Shown in pieces: positions 7,447-14,328 of a stretch of DNA of 14,328 nucleotides (its first letter is position 1; the number at the start of each line of letters is the position of its first letter). The translations under genes and the position numbers were made by a program. This DNA comes from an uncultured Lentisphaeria bacterium. Its GTDB lineage: Bacteria > Verrucomicrobiota > Lentisphaeria > Victivallales > Victivallaceae. The stretch spans positions 1 to 14,328 of the forward strand of contig CAIJKT010000378.1 in NCBI GenBank assembly GCA_903821255.1, given 5' to 3'. Under the pieces are notes generated by a model. It was not told the DNA's origin and did not search any database. It was given only the letters and a program-made list of their open reading frames with translations.

Positions 7447-7467
7447 AATTGAGTAAGGAAATAATGT

Positions 7468-8181
7468 ATGAGAACTATTGATACCCGTTACATGCCGCAG
7501 GTCGGCGGAATTGATCTGGAGCAGTCCTTGAATTATATTGCGCTGGCGGATGTTTCGCTGGATTTTATCTATGACAAATACACCGGAGGCCGGATGATTT
7601 ATACTGCCGGGAGCCGGCCCGTTCTCGAAGGTCTGGCGGCGAGCCTGACTGGCGGCATTGCCGGGGAACTGGAGAAAATTGAAAAGCTGACCAGATTTGT
7701 CGCCGGAAAAGTCCAATGGGCGGGTTATTACCACCGGGCGATGGGGCAGCGACTGGCGTATAATCGCAATCTTAACGAAGAAGATTTAATCGCCAGCGGT
7801 TACGCATGGTGCAATGAGCAGGCCAGAGTGCTTTGCGCGCTGACCCAGATTATCGGCATACCATCCCGCATTGTTTTTGCCGGGGCACGGAAGGGCGGAG
7901 GACATGTGGTGGTTGAGGTACTGACCTCCAAAGGATGGTTGCTGGCCGACCAGTCTTTTGGTTATTTATTTATCAGCAATGGTAAAGTTGTCGATGCTTA
8001 CAACGTCTGGCACAACAAGAAAAACCGCGAATACTTTGAACCAGTTTATAAAAGACTATGCACTCAACTTACAAAGGATTTGGGCAAAGCCATACTCAAA
8101 GATGAATTCAGTATGAGTCAACTTAATAATCCGCTGGACGGTTTTGAGATTTTAGGTTATCACAATTATTTTATATTATAA
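7468..8181 (+). CDS. Transglutaminase-like superfamily protein
   Basis: This 237-residue protein has the papain-like transglutaminase core. The motif GYAWCNEQARVLCALTQIIGIPSRIV (111-136) carries the nucleophile Cys115, GGGHVVVEV (143-151) carries His146, and GWLLADQSFG (156-165) carries Asp161, so the Cys-His-Asp triad is complete. Bacterial members usually act as proteases, amidases or peptide N-glycanase-like enzymes rather than as cross-linkers. No signal peptide or membrane segment is seen, so it is probably cytoplasmic. AAGGAA at 7455-7460 supports the start at 7468; an ATG 4 bp upstream is out of frame and soon stops. The stop is 10 bp before the GH78 start, which suggests co-transcription and a linked role, possibly removal of an amide- or peptide-linked group from a glycan. 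That role is inferred. Confidence 0.83.
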   Translation: MRTIDTRYMPQVGGIDLEQSLNYIALADVSLDFIYDKYTGGRMIYTAGSRPVLEGLAASLTGGIAGELEKIEKLTRFVAGKVQWAGYYHRAMGQRLAYNRNLNEEDLIASGYAWCNEQARVLCALTQIIGIPSRIVFAGARKGGGHVVVEVLTSKGWLLADQSFGYLFISNGKVVDAYNVWHNKKNREYFEPVYKRLCTQLTKDLGKAILKDEFSMSQLNNPLDGFEILGYHNYFIL

Positions 8182-8191
8182 GAGGCAAGGC

Positions 8192-10699
8192 ATGACAACA
8201 ACGGAAAAAGAAAATTTATTTCCTGTCAGGGAATTTACAGAACATGCCCGGTGGATCTGGACGGACGATGATCCCGGAGATGCACATGTGTGGATTTACG
8301 CACGGCGTTCGTTTGAATTGGCAGACATAAAACAGGGCTGGATCGAAATTACTGCCGATCTGCGGTATTTTTTGTGGATTAACGGGAAGCCGGCGGGGTT
8401 CGGCCCGCCGAAATTCCATTGGGAGACGCCGACGGTGGACCGTTACGAAATCGGCCAGTGGCTGCACTCCGGCACAAACACCGTCACGGTTCAAGTTTAC
8501 AGCTATGGTTCCGGCGGGGGGCTTAGTTCCTGCATGCCCCGGCGCGGCGCATTGCGTGCGGTCATCGGAACGGACAGCGAGACGATTCCCACTGACAGAC
8601 GCTGGAAAGTCCGCCGCGAAAACGCCTACGCCGCCAATACCGCACGGCGAGGCGAGGCGCAGCCGCCGGCAGAGTGTTTTGATGCAAGGAAGAGTTTGGG
8701 CATGCCCTGGATACCACGGTATGACGATGCTGCCTGGAAACCGGCGACGGAACTGCCGGAACTTGAACCGGTACCGCGATTTGAACTCCGGGATATTCCG
8801 CTTTTTAACTGGCGGGAACATGAAGCGGACCGCTGCCTGGGAAACGGGATTGCGCATTTTGGCAGCTCTCTGGTCGAAACCGGCGTTCAGCGTCTGGCGG
8901 AAGACATCTGGAAAGCGGAACGTTATCCTGACCGTGAACAGCGGATAACTTTCAGACGCGGCATGGGCGGCGAGGCGGACATCTGCGTCATGGATGCCGC
9001 AGGTCTGCCGGATACCGGCGGGGTTTACACTATGTGGGATTGCGGCCGGATATGGACGGGATATCCGCGCCTTAAACTGCGGGGTTCGCCGGGTGCGGTG
9101 GTGGATTTGAGCTACGGAGAATGTCTCCAGGAGGGACGCATCAATCCGACCAAGCACGGGTTGTATTATGCGGACAGAATTATTCTCGGCAATGAGCCTT
9201 TGGAACACCGCATCACCTGGCCCAAATGCTGCCGCTATATTCAGGTTGACGTCAGAGGCGGACGCATCGAACTGGAGCCGCCGGTATTGGGCCGCAGTTC
9301 ATATCCTGTCGAACGGAAGGGTTCATTTGCATGCAGTGATCCGGCGCTTGAACAGGCCTGGGAGATCAGCGCCCACACGGTTCAGTTGTGCATGGAGGAC
9401 GGATATATGGACACGCCGTGGCGCGAGCGCGGCTCATGGCTCGGCGATGACGTGCCAAAGATGCTTGCGAATTATGCCGTTTTCGGGGATTACGCGCTGG
9501 CGCGGCGTTTTCTGCTGCAGCATACCAGGGGCCAGTTGCCCTCCGGGCAGATGACGGGAAAATATCCGGGCTGGAAGACATCCTATGTCTCGACATGGAC
9601 TTTGATCTTTCCTGTAAGCGTGGAGGAATACATCCGGCACAGCGGAGACCGTGCTTTTGCCGGAGAGATGCTGCCGACTATTAAACAGATTCTCGGCTGG
9701 ATGGAACAGTATCGTCTGCCGGAAGGAGTGTACGGAAATCTTCCGCTTGAGGTGACTGCGGAAACAAACATTTATAACTTTATTGACTGGGCGCCGGTGG
9801 ATACCACCGGCGCCAATGCCGCCTGGAATGCTCATGCCTGCAACTGTTTGCGGGCGGCGGCGGCAGTGGCGAACATCGCCGGCGATGATGCGCAGGCAGA
9901 GATATGGCTGGCGGATGCCGGGAAGTTGCGTGACGCTTTCAACCGCCTGTTCTGGAACGAAGAGCGCGGCGTGTATATGAATGGCCGGCATGACGGCTTA
10001 CTGCTTAAACGATGGGGATGCCAGGAAAATTATCTGGCGGTTATTTTCGGACTTGCCGATGATCAGCGACGCGAACGGATAATAAGCAACTTAAGAAAAG
10101 AAGATCTGCTGTCTGTCTTCAAAGCGAAGAAAGAAGACTTCGACGAGATTATTCCGGGTGCGGACGGGAACCACATGGTGGCCATCGCCCTCAACCGCTA
10201 CCGCTGGGATGAAACAAAGATGGTTCCGCCCGGGACACCCTATTTTGCCTGGTTCGCGCTTGAAGCGCTGCTCAAGCTGGGAATGGCGGATGATGCATTG
10301 GGAATAATCAGCAGGCACTGGGGGGAATATTCCCGTCAGGGCGGCACGACCATCTGGGAAACCTGGGACCGGGATCAGGGTTCGCTTTCACACGGCTGGG
10401 GCTGCGCGCCGGCTATTGTCCTGCAAAAGTACATCCTGGGAGTCAGGCTCTCGGACGAAGACGGGATTGACGTGGAAATTATGCCGCAGAGAGACAGTTT
10501 GCGCTGGGCCTCCGGGCGGGTGCATACGCACTACGGAACCATTCAAGTCTCATGGCGTTATGACAAAAGCTGGACCCTGTCCGTGGATCTTCCGGAAGGG
10601 TGCCGTGCGAAGATTAGCCTTTCAAACGGCCTGACCGGGGATCATGATTCAAGCAGAAACGTGATTGTCAATGGTGGTCGCCACTTATTCAAAGAATAG
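8192..10699 (+). CDS. Glycoside hydrolase family 78 alpha-L-rhamnosidase
   Basis: This 835-residue enzyme is expected to release terminal alpha-L-rhamnose from glycans or glycosides by an inverting mechanism. Residues about 20-200 are the N-terminal beta-sandwich region of GH78 (RWIWTDDD, YARRSFEL, FLWINGKP). Residues about 270-380 form the further beta domain, with GGVYTMWDCGRIWTGYPRLKL and DLSYGECLQEGR. The (alpha/alpha)6 catalytic domain follows (about 380-745). DTPWRERGSWLGDD (407-420) matches the GH78 signature, with Asp407 and Glu412 in the D-x4-E spacing of the substrate-binding Asp and general acid. TTIWETWDRDQGSLSHGWG (719-737) carries Glu723, the likely general base. The C-terminal beta domain (about 745-835) contains MPQRDSLRWASGRVHTHYGTIQVSW. 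No signal peptide is visible, so it probably acts on imported oligosaccharides. The start follows AGAGG at 8181-8185. Base composition is GC-richer than in the upstream genes. Confidence 0.93.
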   Translation: MTTTEKENLFPVREFTEHARWIWTDDDPGDAHVWIYARRSFELADIKQGWIEITADLRYFLWINGKPAGFGPPKFHWETPTVDRYEIGQWLHSGTNTVTVQVYSYGSGGGLSSCMPRRGALRAVIGTDSETIPTDRRWKVRRENAYAANTARRGEAQPPAECFDARKSLGMPWIPRYDDAAWKPATELPELEPVPRFELRDIPLFNWREHEADRCLGNGIAHFGSSLVETGVQRLAEDIWKAERYPDREQRITFRRGMGGEADICVMDAAGLPDTGGVYTMWDCGRIWTGYPRLKLRGSPGAVVDLSYGECLQEGRINPTKHGLYYADRIILGNEPLEHRITWPKCCRYIQVDVRGGRIELEPPVLGRSSYPVERKGSFACSDPALEQAWEISAHTVQLCMEDGYMDTPWRERGSWLGDDVPKMLANYAVFGDYALARRFLLQHTRGQLPSGQMTGKYPGWKTSYVSTWTLIFPVSVEEYIRHSGDRAFAGEMLPTIKQILGWMEQYRLPEGVYGNLPLEVTAETNIYNFIDWAPVDTTGANAAWNAHACNCLRAAAAVANIAGDDAQAEIWLADAGKLRDAFNRLFWNEERGVYMNGRHDGLLLKRWGCQENYLAVIFGLADDQRRERIISNLRKEDLLSVFKAKKEDFDEIIPGADGNHMVAIALNRYRWDETKMVPPGTPYFAWFALEALLKLGMADDALGIISRHWGEYSRQGGTTIWETWDRDQGSLSHGWGCAPAIVLQKYILGVRLSDEDGIDVEIMPQRDSLRWASGRVHTHYGTIQVSWRYDKSWTLSVDLPEGCRAKISLSNGLTGDHDSSRNVIVNGGRHLFKE

Positions 10700-10726
10700 A
10701 ATTTTAGAGTTTATTCAGCAGGATAT
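10700..10726. other. Convergent intergenic between GH78 gene and hldD
   Basis: Only 27 bp separate the stops of these convergent genes. The sequence is A/T-rich, and I see no GC-rich hairpin able to act as a bidirectional terminator. The short TATTC-AAA-GAATA inverted repeat at 10686-10698 overlaps the end of the GH78 gene and is too weak. The two transcripts may run into each other. Confidence 0.5.
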
Positions 10727-11704
10727 TCAGTCGCCGAGGTATTTGTCTTTGAGTCGGTAGTTGCAGATATAATCTTTGACGGCCTCGCGCAGCGGGGTGG
10801 TTTCTTTATTGTAACCCAGAGCGCGCAGTTTGCCCATTTCGGCTTTCGTATAATACTGGTAGCGGTCGCGGAGGTGTCCGGGCATTTCCACATATTCGAT
10901 GTCGAGCGGCTTGCCCAGGGCCGCAAAAGCGCCTTCCGCCAGCGCATTCCAGGTTTCGGCTTTGCCGCTGCCGATGTTGAAAATACCGTATCCCCGCGGA
11001 TGGTTCAGCAGGAACAGAATCATGCTTACGGCGTCTTTGATATAGAGAAAATCGCGCTGCTGTTCGCCGTCTTTAAATTCCGGCCGGTAGGATCTGAAAA
11101 GTTTCATTTTGCCGTCCGCGGAGATCTGTTCAAAGGCGCGGCATACCACGCTGCGCATTTCACCTTTATGCAGCTCATTCGAACCGAAAACGTTGGAAAA
11201 CTTCAATCCGGTTATTTTTGACAGCAGGCCCCGGCGTTTCGCCCAGAGATCGAACATGTGCTTGGAATAGCCGTACATATTCATGGGGCGCAGCGTATCG
11301 AGTTCATTTTCATTGTCATTATAGCCCTGCGCGCCGTCGCCGTAAGTGGCGCAGCTTGACGCGTAAATAAAGCGGATATTATTACTGGCCGCGAACAGGG
11401 CCAGTTCTTTGGTATAAGTGAAATTGTTGTCCGCCAGATAGGAGGCGTCCTTTTCGGTGGTGGCGGAACAGGCGCCCATGTGAATGATGCCTTCAATGCG
11501 TCCGGCGGCAAACGCTCCCGCCAGCAGTTGTTCCCGGAAATCATCTTTCTCCATGTAATCGGCATATTTTAGCGCACGGAGATTTTTCCATTTTTCGGAA
11601 CAGCCAAGATGGTCAACCAGCATAATATCTTCGACGCCCGAGTTGTTAAGCCCCCAGACCACGCCGCTGCCGATAAGCCCTGCCGCACCTGTTACAATAT
11701 ACAT
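10727..11704 (-). CDS. hldD: ADP-L-glycero-D-manno-heptose 6-epimerase
   Basis: HldD converts ADP-D-glycero-D-manno-heptose to the L-glycero form, the donor for heptose in the LPS inner core; it acts in the cytoplasm. The protein is an extended short-chain dehydrogenase/reductase. TGAAGLIGSG (5-14) is the NAD(P) Rossmann loop, HMGACSATTEKD (75-86) is a strong HldD hallmark, and the active-site elements are SSCATYG (116-122), Tyr144-x3-Lys148 and His179-Lys180, where Lys180 corresponds to the second catalytic lysine of E. coli HldD. RDFLYIKDA (217-225) and MPGHLRDRYQYYTKAEMGKLRALGY (274-298) are also typical. Its 325 residues are close to the usual 310. It starts 2 bp after the lptD stop, with AGGGA (complement of 11713-11717) as ribosome-binding site inside the lptD end, so translational coupling is likely. 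Confidence 0.94.
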   Translation of the reverse strand: MYIVTGAAGLIGSGVVWGLNNSGVEDIMLVDHLGCSEKWKNLRALKYADYMEKDDFREQLLAGAFAAGRIEGIIHMGACSATTEKDASYLADNNFTYTKELALFAASNNIRFIYASSCATYGDGAQGYNDNENELDTLRPMNMYGYSKHMFDLWAKRRGLLSKITGLKFSNVFGSNELHKGEMRSVVCRAFEQISADGKMKLFRSYRPEFKDGEQQRDFLYIKDAVSMILFLLNHPRGYGIFNIGSGKAETWNALAEGAFAALGKPLDIEYVEMPGHLRDRYQYYTKAEMGKLRALGYNKETTPLREAVKDYICNYRLKDKYLGD

Positions 11705-11706
11705 TT

Positions 11707-14328
11707 TTAGAATCCCTGTAAGCTGGTTCCGCCGCCGGACGAGCTGCCGCCGGACGAACTGCCGCCGGACGAACTGCCGGTGCCGCTGCCCGGCACTGAC
11801 TGCCGGTTAACCTGTTTAAGCGGAGTTTCCATTGCAACTAAATTCATTGTGACCATAATTGAGTTTTTGTATTCCTTGTCCCCGCTGCTGTTCTTGTTGG
11901 TTGAACGCGACAGCTCCACCGCCAGTTCCCAGCAGTGCAGGGTTTTACTTATTTTAGACCTTATTTCACGGACGTATCCTGCTTCAAAATCGTAGAAAAT
12001 CTCGTATGCTCCCTTGAGCGTGCGGTCCATCGTGAACGGATGGTCAAACCCGAAAACCAGAGTTTGAATCTTGGTGTTGTAGTTCTGATCAAACGCGCTG
12101 CCGCTTTCAAGCTGGGTCAGCGTGCTGCCCATTGAATAAGCCGACTGCGTGCTGTAATAATTCTGAAATGCATAGCCGAAATGGACATTTAAATCCTCTA
12201 TGATTTTATATTTCAGCATAAGTTCCCATTTATTGAAGAAGTCGCCGCCGATTCCGCCGCTGGAAGTCGACTGGTCCATTTTCGTACCCTTGAAAGAATT
12301 ATCCCCCGCATTCAACGACAGCAAGCTGGTAATGCTTGTATCTTCAAACGGGCTGAAATTCAGTTTAGTGCAGAAATCCCCGATATTATTAAAGCCGTCC
12401 TGGGTCTGGAAGTGATAGTCCCAGTAGTTCTCCATGGACATCCAGTTATAGATTTTCTCGCCGCCGTAAGGTCCGCGGCGGGTCTGCAAGCGGTTCAACA
12501 TGCCGAGCCGGGCGAAATTCTGCGACTCGATCCGGTCAATGTCATCAAAATAATAAAGATGTTCGCGGTCGACCGTCGGATCGGGGATATACGTATAATT
12601 GATATACGGTTCGAATACATGGCGCATGCCGTCGAGCGCCCAGAACGCATTTTTAGTATTCTGCCATGACTGGTAAACCTTCGTATTGGCTTCGAGTCCG
12701 AATTCCCCGATGGCGCGGAACTCGCCGCCTCCCTTGTGGTCGTAATTCTTGACAAAGGCGTTGGAATCGCCTGATGCATTGTTAACCGCAAACATATTGT
12801 CCAGGTCCTGTTCGGAAATGCTTTTCTTGGAAGAATCCTGATAATAATTCATGCGGAATCCGGCGCGCGGAATCAGGTTCAGCCAGTCCAGTTTAAAAGG
12901 ATAATAGAACATATGCAGGGTGTCAAACCGCAAAGAGCTGTAATTTGACGGCTCCACCATATTGCCGGTGGTGCGCGGTTTGTCAAAATCACGCCACATC
13001 ATCCTCATATTGGAAACGCTGGTTTCGCCCTGGTAGTATATGTTTTTGAACAGTTCCTGGCGCGGCACATCCATCCTCCATCCGGGCAACTGCTCCACCG
13101 CGGTGTAAAAATTATTCACCCGCGGCCTGATGTACAGCGAGGTTGACAGCCGGTCGAACTGCTGCTCCAGGGCGGCGTAAGTCGCCGGTTCCGGGTTGGC
13201 GTTAAAGGCGTCCGGGAAAAAGTCATTGCGGAAATAATAGTCACTGGTGATTTCGAAATTACCTCTGAAATCCAGTGTGGGAGTAATATGCGTGACATTG
13301 CTCAGCCTGAAATCATAACGGGCATGCGGAATCGTGAGGCGTCCGGTGTCCTGGACATCGCTGGTTTGATAAGGTTTTGCGTCATAAAGGCCGTAGCCGA
13401 AAATATCAGTCTTTGAATATTCCGTTTCCACTATTGTTTCATTACCATACCCGACGCCGCGGAGCGTATAAAGGTCCACAAACATTTTAGTGCTGGCATA
13501 CGGATAATCGCTAAGGATAAATTTCTTCGACAGCCCCAGGTACATCCCCCAGTCGGAACTGTAACCGCCGCGCACCTGGAACAGTCCCGGACTTTCGTCT
13601 TTCGGTTTGTAAAACACCGGGACCCAGAATACCGGAACGCCGAAGACTTTCATCTTGCAGTTATAGCCCCAGATACTATGGTCGCCGATATCCGGATTAT
13701 AGCCGTTAAAACCGAAATTGTCCGAAGCGTATGGATAAATATTGGCTTCGCTGCAGCAGATGGAATAGTGGCCCTCGTTATTTTCCAGATACTCGCAGGA
13801 GCTGATTTCCGCATCCTGGACATTCACTTCGCCGCCGGGCTTGCGGGTCCCGGATTTGGCTTTGCAGACGAATGTCTTATATCTGGCTTCAAAGTCTGTG
13901 ATGCTGATCACGCCGGTGGAAAGATTCCCGCTGACCTGGCTGGCTTTGATCATATCGCCTCTGGTATATACCTCCACGTCCACGGTCTGGTTGCCGAGCG
14001 GGTCCACGCTGTATCCGAGAATCTTTACCATGACTTCCGGCATGGCTTGCAGTTTGACCAGATCGGCAATCGGCACATTCGCTTTTTTCTTTTTCGCTTT
14101 GTACAGCCGGATGTTGCCAGCGGCTTCAATGTCTTTGCTTTCGGTATTGACGATTGCGCGGTCGGCATAAATGGTGATATCGCCGTAAGGAATATAAACA
14201 TTGCCTTTCACGACAATATTTTTGCCGACAATGCTCCAGGAATCGGCGTTGGTATTGCTGAGGCTGCGGCTCTCGGCATTGGTGAAGTCGTCAAAATCGA
14301 AGACTTTGGCGCCGGAAGAAACCATTGA
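11707..14328 (-). CDS. lptD: LPS-assembly outer-membrane protein LptD (OstA/Imp), 5' end outside the window
   Basis: LptD is the outer-membrane barrel that places LPS in the outer leaflet. At the N-terminal side, residues about 30-75 (counted from the Met at 14325) form an LptA/OstA-like beta-jellyroll segment (SIVGKNIVVKGNVYIPYGDITIYADRA). The hallmark of LptD follows: SSCEYLENNEGHYSICC (175-191) and MKVFGVPVFWVPVFYKPKDESPG (225-247). The rest, to about 845, has alternating aromatic/polar strands typical of a 26-strand barrel. Cysteines at 154, 177, 190, 191 and 223 could form disulfides, though the spacing differs from E. coli. The frame stays open to the window edge and the visible Met is followed by no signal peptide, so the true start probably lies beyond 14328. 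The visible 873 codons already exceed the roughly 780 residues of E. coli LptD. The C-terminus carries an unusual Gly/Ser-rich tail ending in Phe. It is followed after 2 bp by hldD, giving an LPS operon. Confidence 0.9.
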   Translation of the reverse strand, partial: SMVSSGAKVFDFDDFTNAESRSLSNTNADSWSIVGKNIVVKGNVYIPYGDITIYADRAIVNTESKDIEAAGNIRLYKAKKKKANVPIADLVKLQAMPEVMVKILGYSVDPLGNQTVDVEVYTRGDMIKASQVSGNLSTGVISITDFEARYKTFVCKAKSGTRKPGGEVNVQDAEISSCEYLENNEGHYSICCSEANIYPYASDNFGFNGYNPDIGDHSIWGYNCKMKVFGVPVFWVPVFYKPKDESPGLFQVRGGYSSDWGMYLGLSKKFILSDYPYASTKMFVDLYTLRGVGYGNETIVETEYSKTDIFGYGLYDAKPYQTSDVQDTGRLTIPHARYDFRLSNVTHITPTLDFRGNFEITSDYYFRNDFFPDAFNANPEPATYAALEQQFDRLSTSLYIRPRVNNFYTAVEQLPGWRMDVPRQELFKNIYYQGETSVSNMRMMWRDFDKPRTTGNMVEPSNYSSLRFDTLHMFYYPFKLDWLNLIPRAGFRMNYYQDSSKKSISEQDLDNMFAVNNASGDSNAFVKNYDHKGGGEFRAIGEFGLEANTKVYQSWQNTKNAFWALDGMRHVFEPYINYTYIPDPTVDREHLYYFDDIDRIESQNFARLGMLNRLQTRRGPYGGEKIYNWMSMENYWDYHFQTQDGFNNIGDFCTKLNFSPFEDTSITSLLSLNAGDNSFKGTKMDQSTSSGGIGGDFFNKWELMLKYKIIEDLNVHFGYAFQNYYSTQSAYSMGSTLTQLESGSAFDQNYNTKIQTLVFGFDHPFTMDRTLKGAYEIFYDFEAGYVREIRSKISKTLHCWELAVELSRSTNKNSSGDKEYKNSIMVTMNLVAMETPLKQVNRQSVPGSGTGSSSGGSSSGGSSSGGGTSLQGF
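11731..11775 (-). repeat. Three tandem 15-bp repeats encoding the Gly/Ser tail of LptD
   Basis: The unit GCCGCCGGACGARCT on the + strand occurs three times in a row and encodes SSSGG on the coding strand. It forms most of a roughly 27-residue Gly/Ser extension after the last predicted barrel strand. Because the unit is a multiple of three, gain or loss of copies would keep the frame and vary only the tail length. Confidence 0.9.

Noticed and set aside
8216..9208. A 330-codon open frame on the - strand
   Set aside because: It lies wholly within the GH78 gene, which has family motifs, catalytic residues and a ribosome-binding site. The antisense translation is rich in Arg and Pro and shows no recognisable domain, as expected for an antisense frame of GC-rich coding DNA.
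9434..9991. A 185-codon open frame on the - strand
   Set aside because: It is antisense to the GH78 catalytic domain, without a ribosome-binding site or recognisable motif.
13678..14328. A 216-codon open frame on the + strand at the right edge
   Set aside because: It is antisense to the LptD hallmark region and its translation is the complementary pattern of that gene, with no motif of its own.
1..14328. CRISPR arrays, tRNA or rRNA genes, transposases or phage genes
   Set aside because: No spaced direct repeats, no tRNA-like cloverleaf, no rRNA segment and no transposase or integrase motif were seen on either strand.

Overview
The window looks like chromosomal DNA from a Gram-negative, polysaccharide-degrading bacterium, most probably of the PVC superphylum and in particular Lentisphaerota (Victivallis-like). 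The grounds are: a pseudopilin of the form used in large numbers by that group ([32 protein letters not shown], and a C-terminal RH...N...YPDSHV box); the mixture of large glycosidases with a URO-D superfamily protein; and LPS genes (lptD, hldD), which require an outer membrane. The assignment is inference; no rRNA or other phylogenetic marker is present.

Left part (1-6161, AT-richer, all + strand): a LacI-family regulator sits behind a textbook promoter (TTGACA, 17 bp, TATAAT). The promoter is decorated with three perfect palindromes whose centres are 21, 52 and 73 bp apart, close to whole helical turns. Next come a type IV/type II-like pseudopilin, a 308-bp intergenic stretch with a GAAA microsatellite and a weak hairpin, and a 1249-residue secreted protein. 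That protein has two nearly identical tandem carbohydrate-binding-like domains, a third beta-sandwich-like domain, a GH42-like barrel and a GH42-type trimerisation-like domain. The usual Asn-Glu acid/base motif of GH42 is not seen in the barrel.

Middle part (6272-10699, + strand, becoming GC-richer in the last gene): a URO-D/cobamide-methyltransferase-like protein, a transglutaminase-like protein with an intact Cys-His-Asp triad, and a GH78 alpha-L-rhamnosidase without a signal peptide. The last two genes are 10 bp apart and probably co-transcribed. The likely theme is breakdown of a rhamnose- and possibly galactose-containing glycan: one enzyme acts outside the cytoplasm, and the GH78 finishes the work inside. 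No transporter and no rhamnose catabolic gene is in the window.

Right part (10727-14328, - strand): hldD (ADP-heptose epimerase) directly follows lptD (LPS assembly outer-membrane protein, 5' end outside the window) with a 2-bp gap. These are conserved envelope genes that converge on the glycan locus. The boundary is the 27-bp intergenic at 10700-10726.

The most interesting points are the phased operator-like palindromes, the regulator-pseudopilin-secreted glycosidase arrangement, the altered active site of the GH42-like protein together with its recent 486-bp internal duplication, and the URO-D plus transglutaminase-like pair embedded in a rhamnosidase operon, which may form an uncharacterised glycan-processing module.
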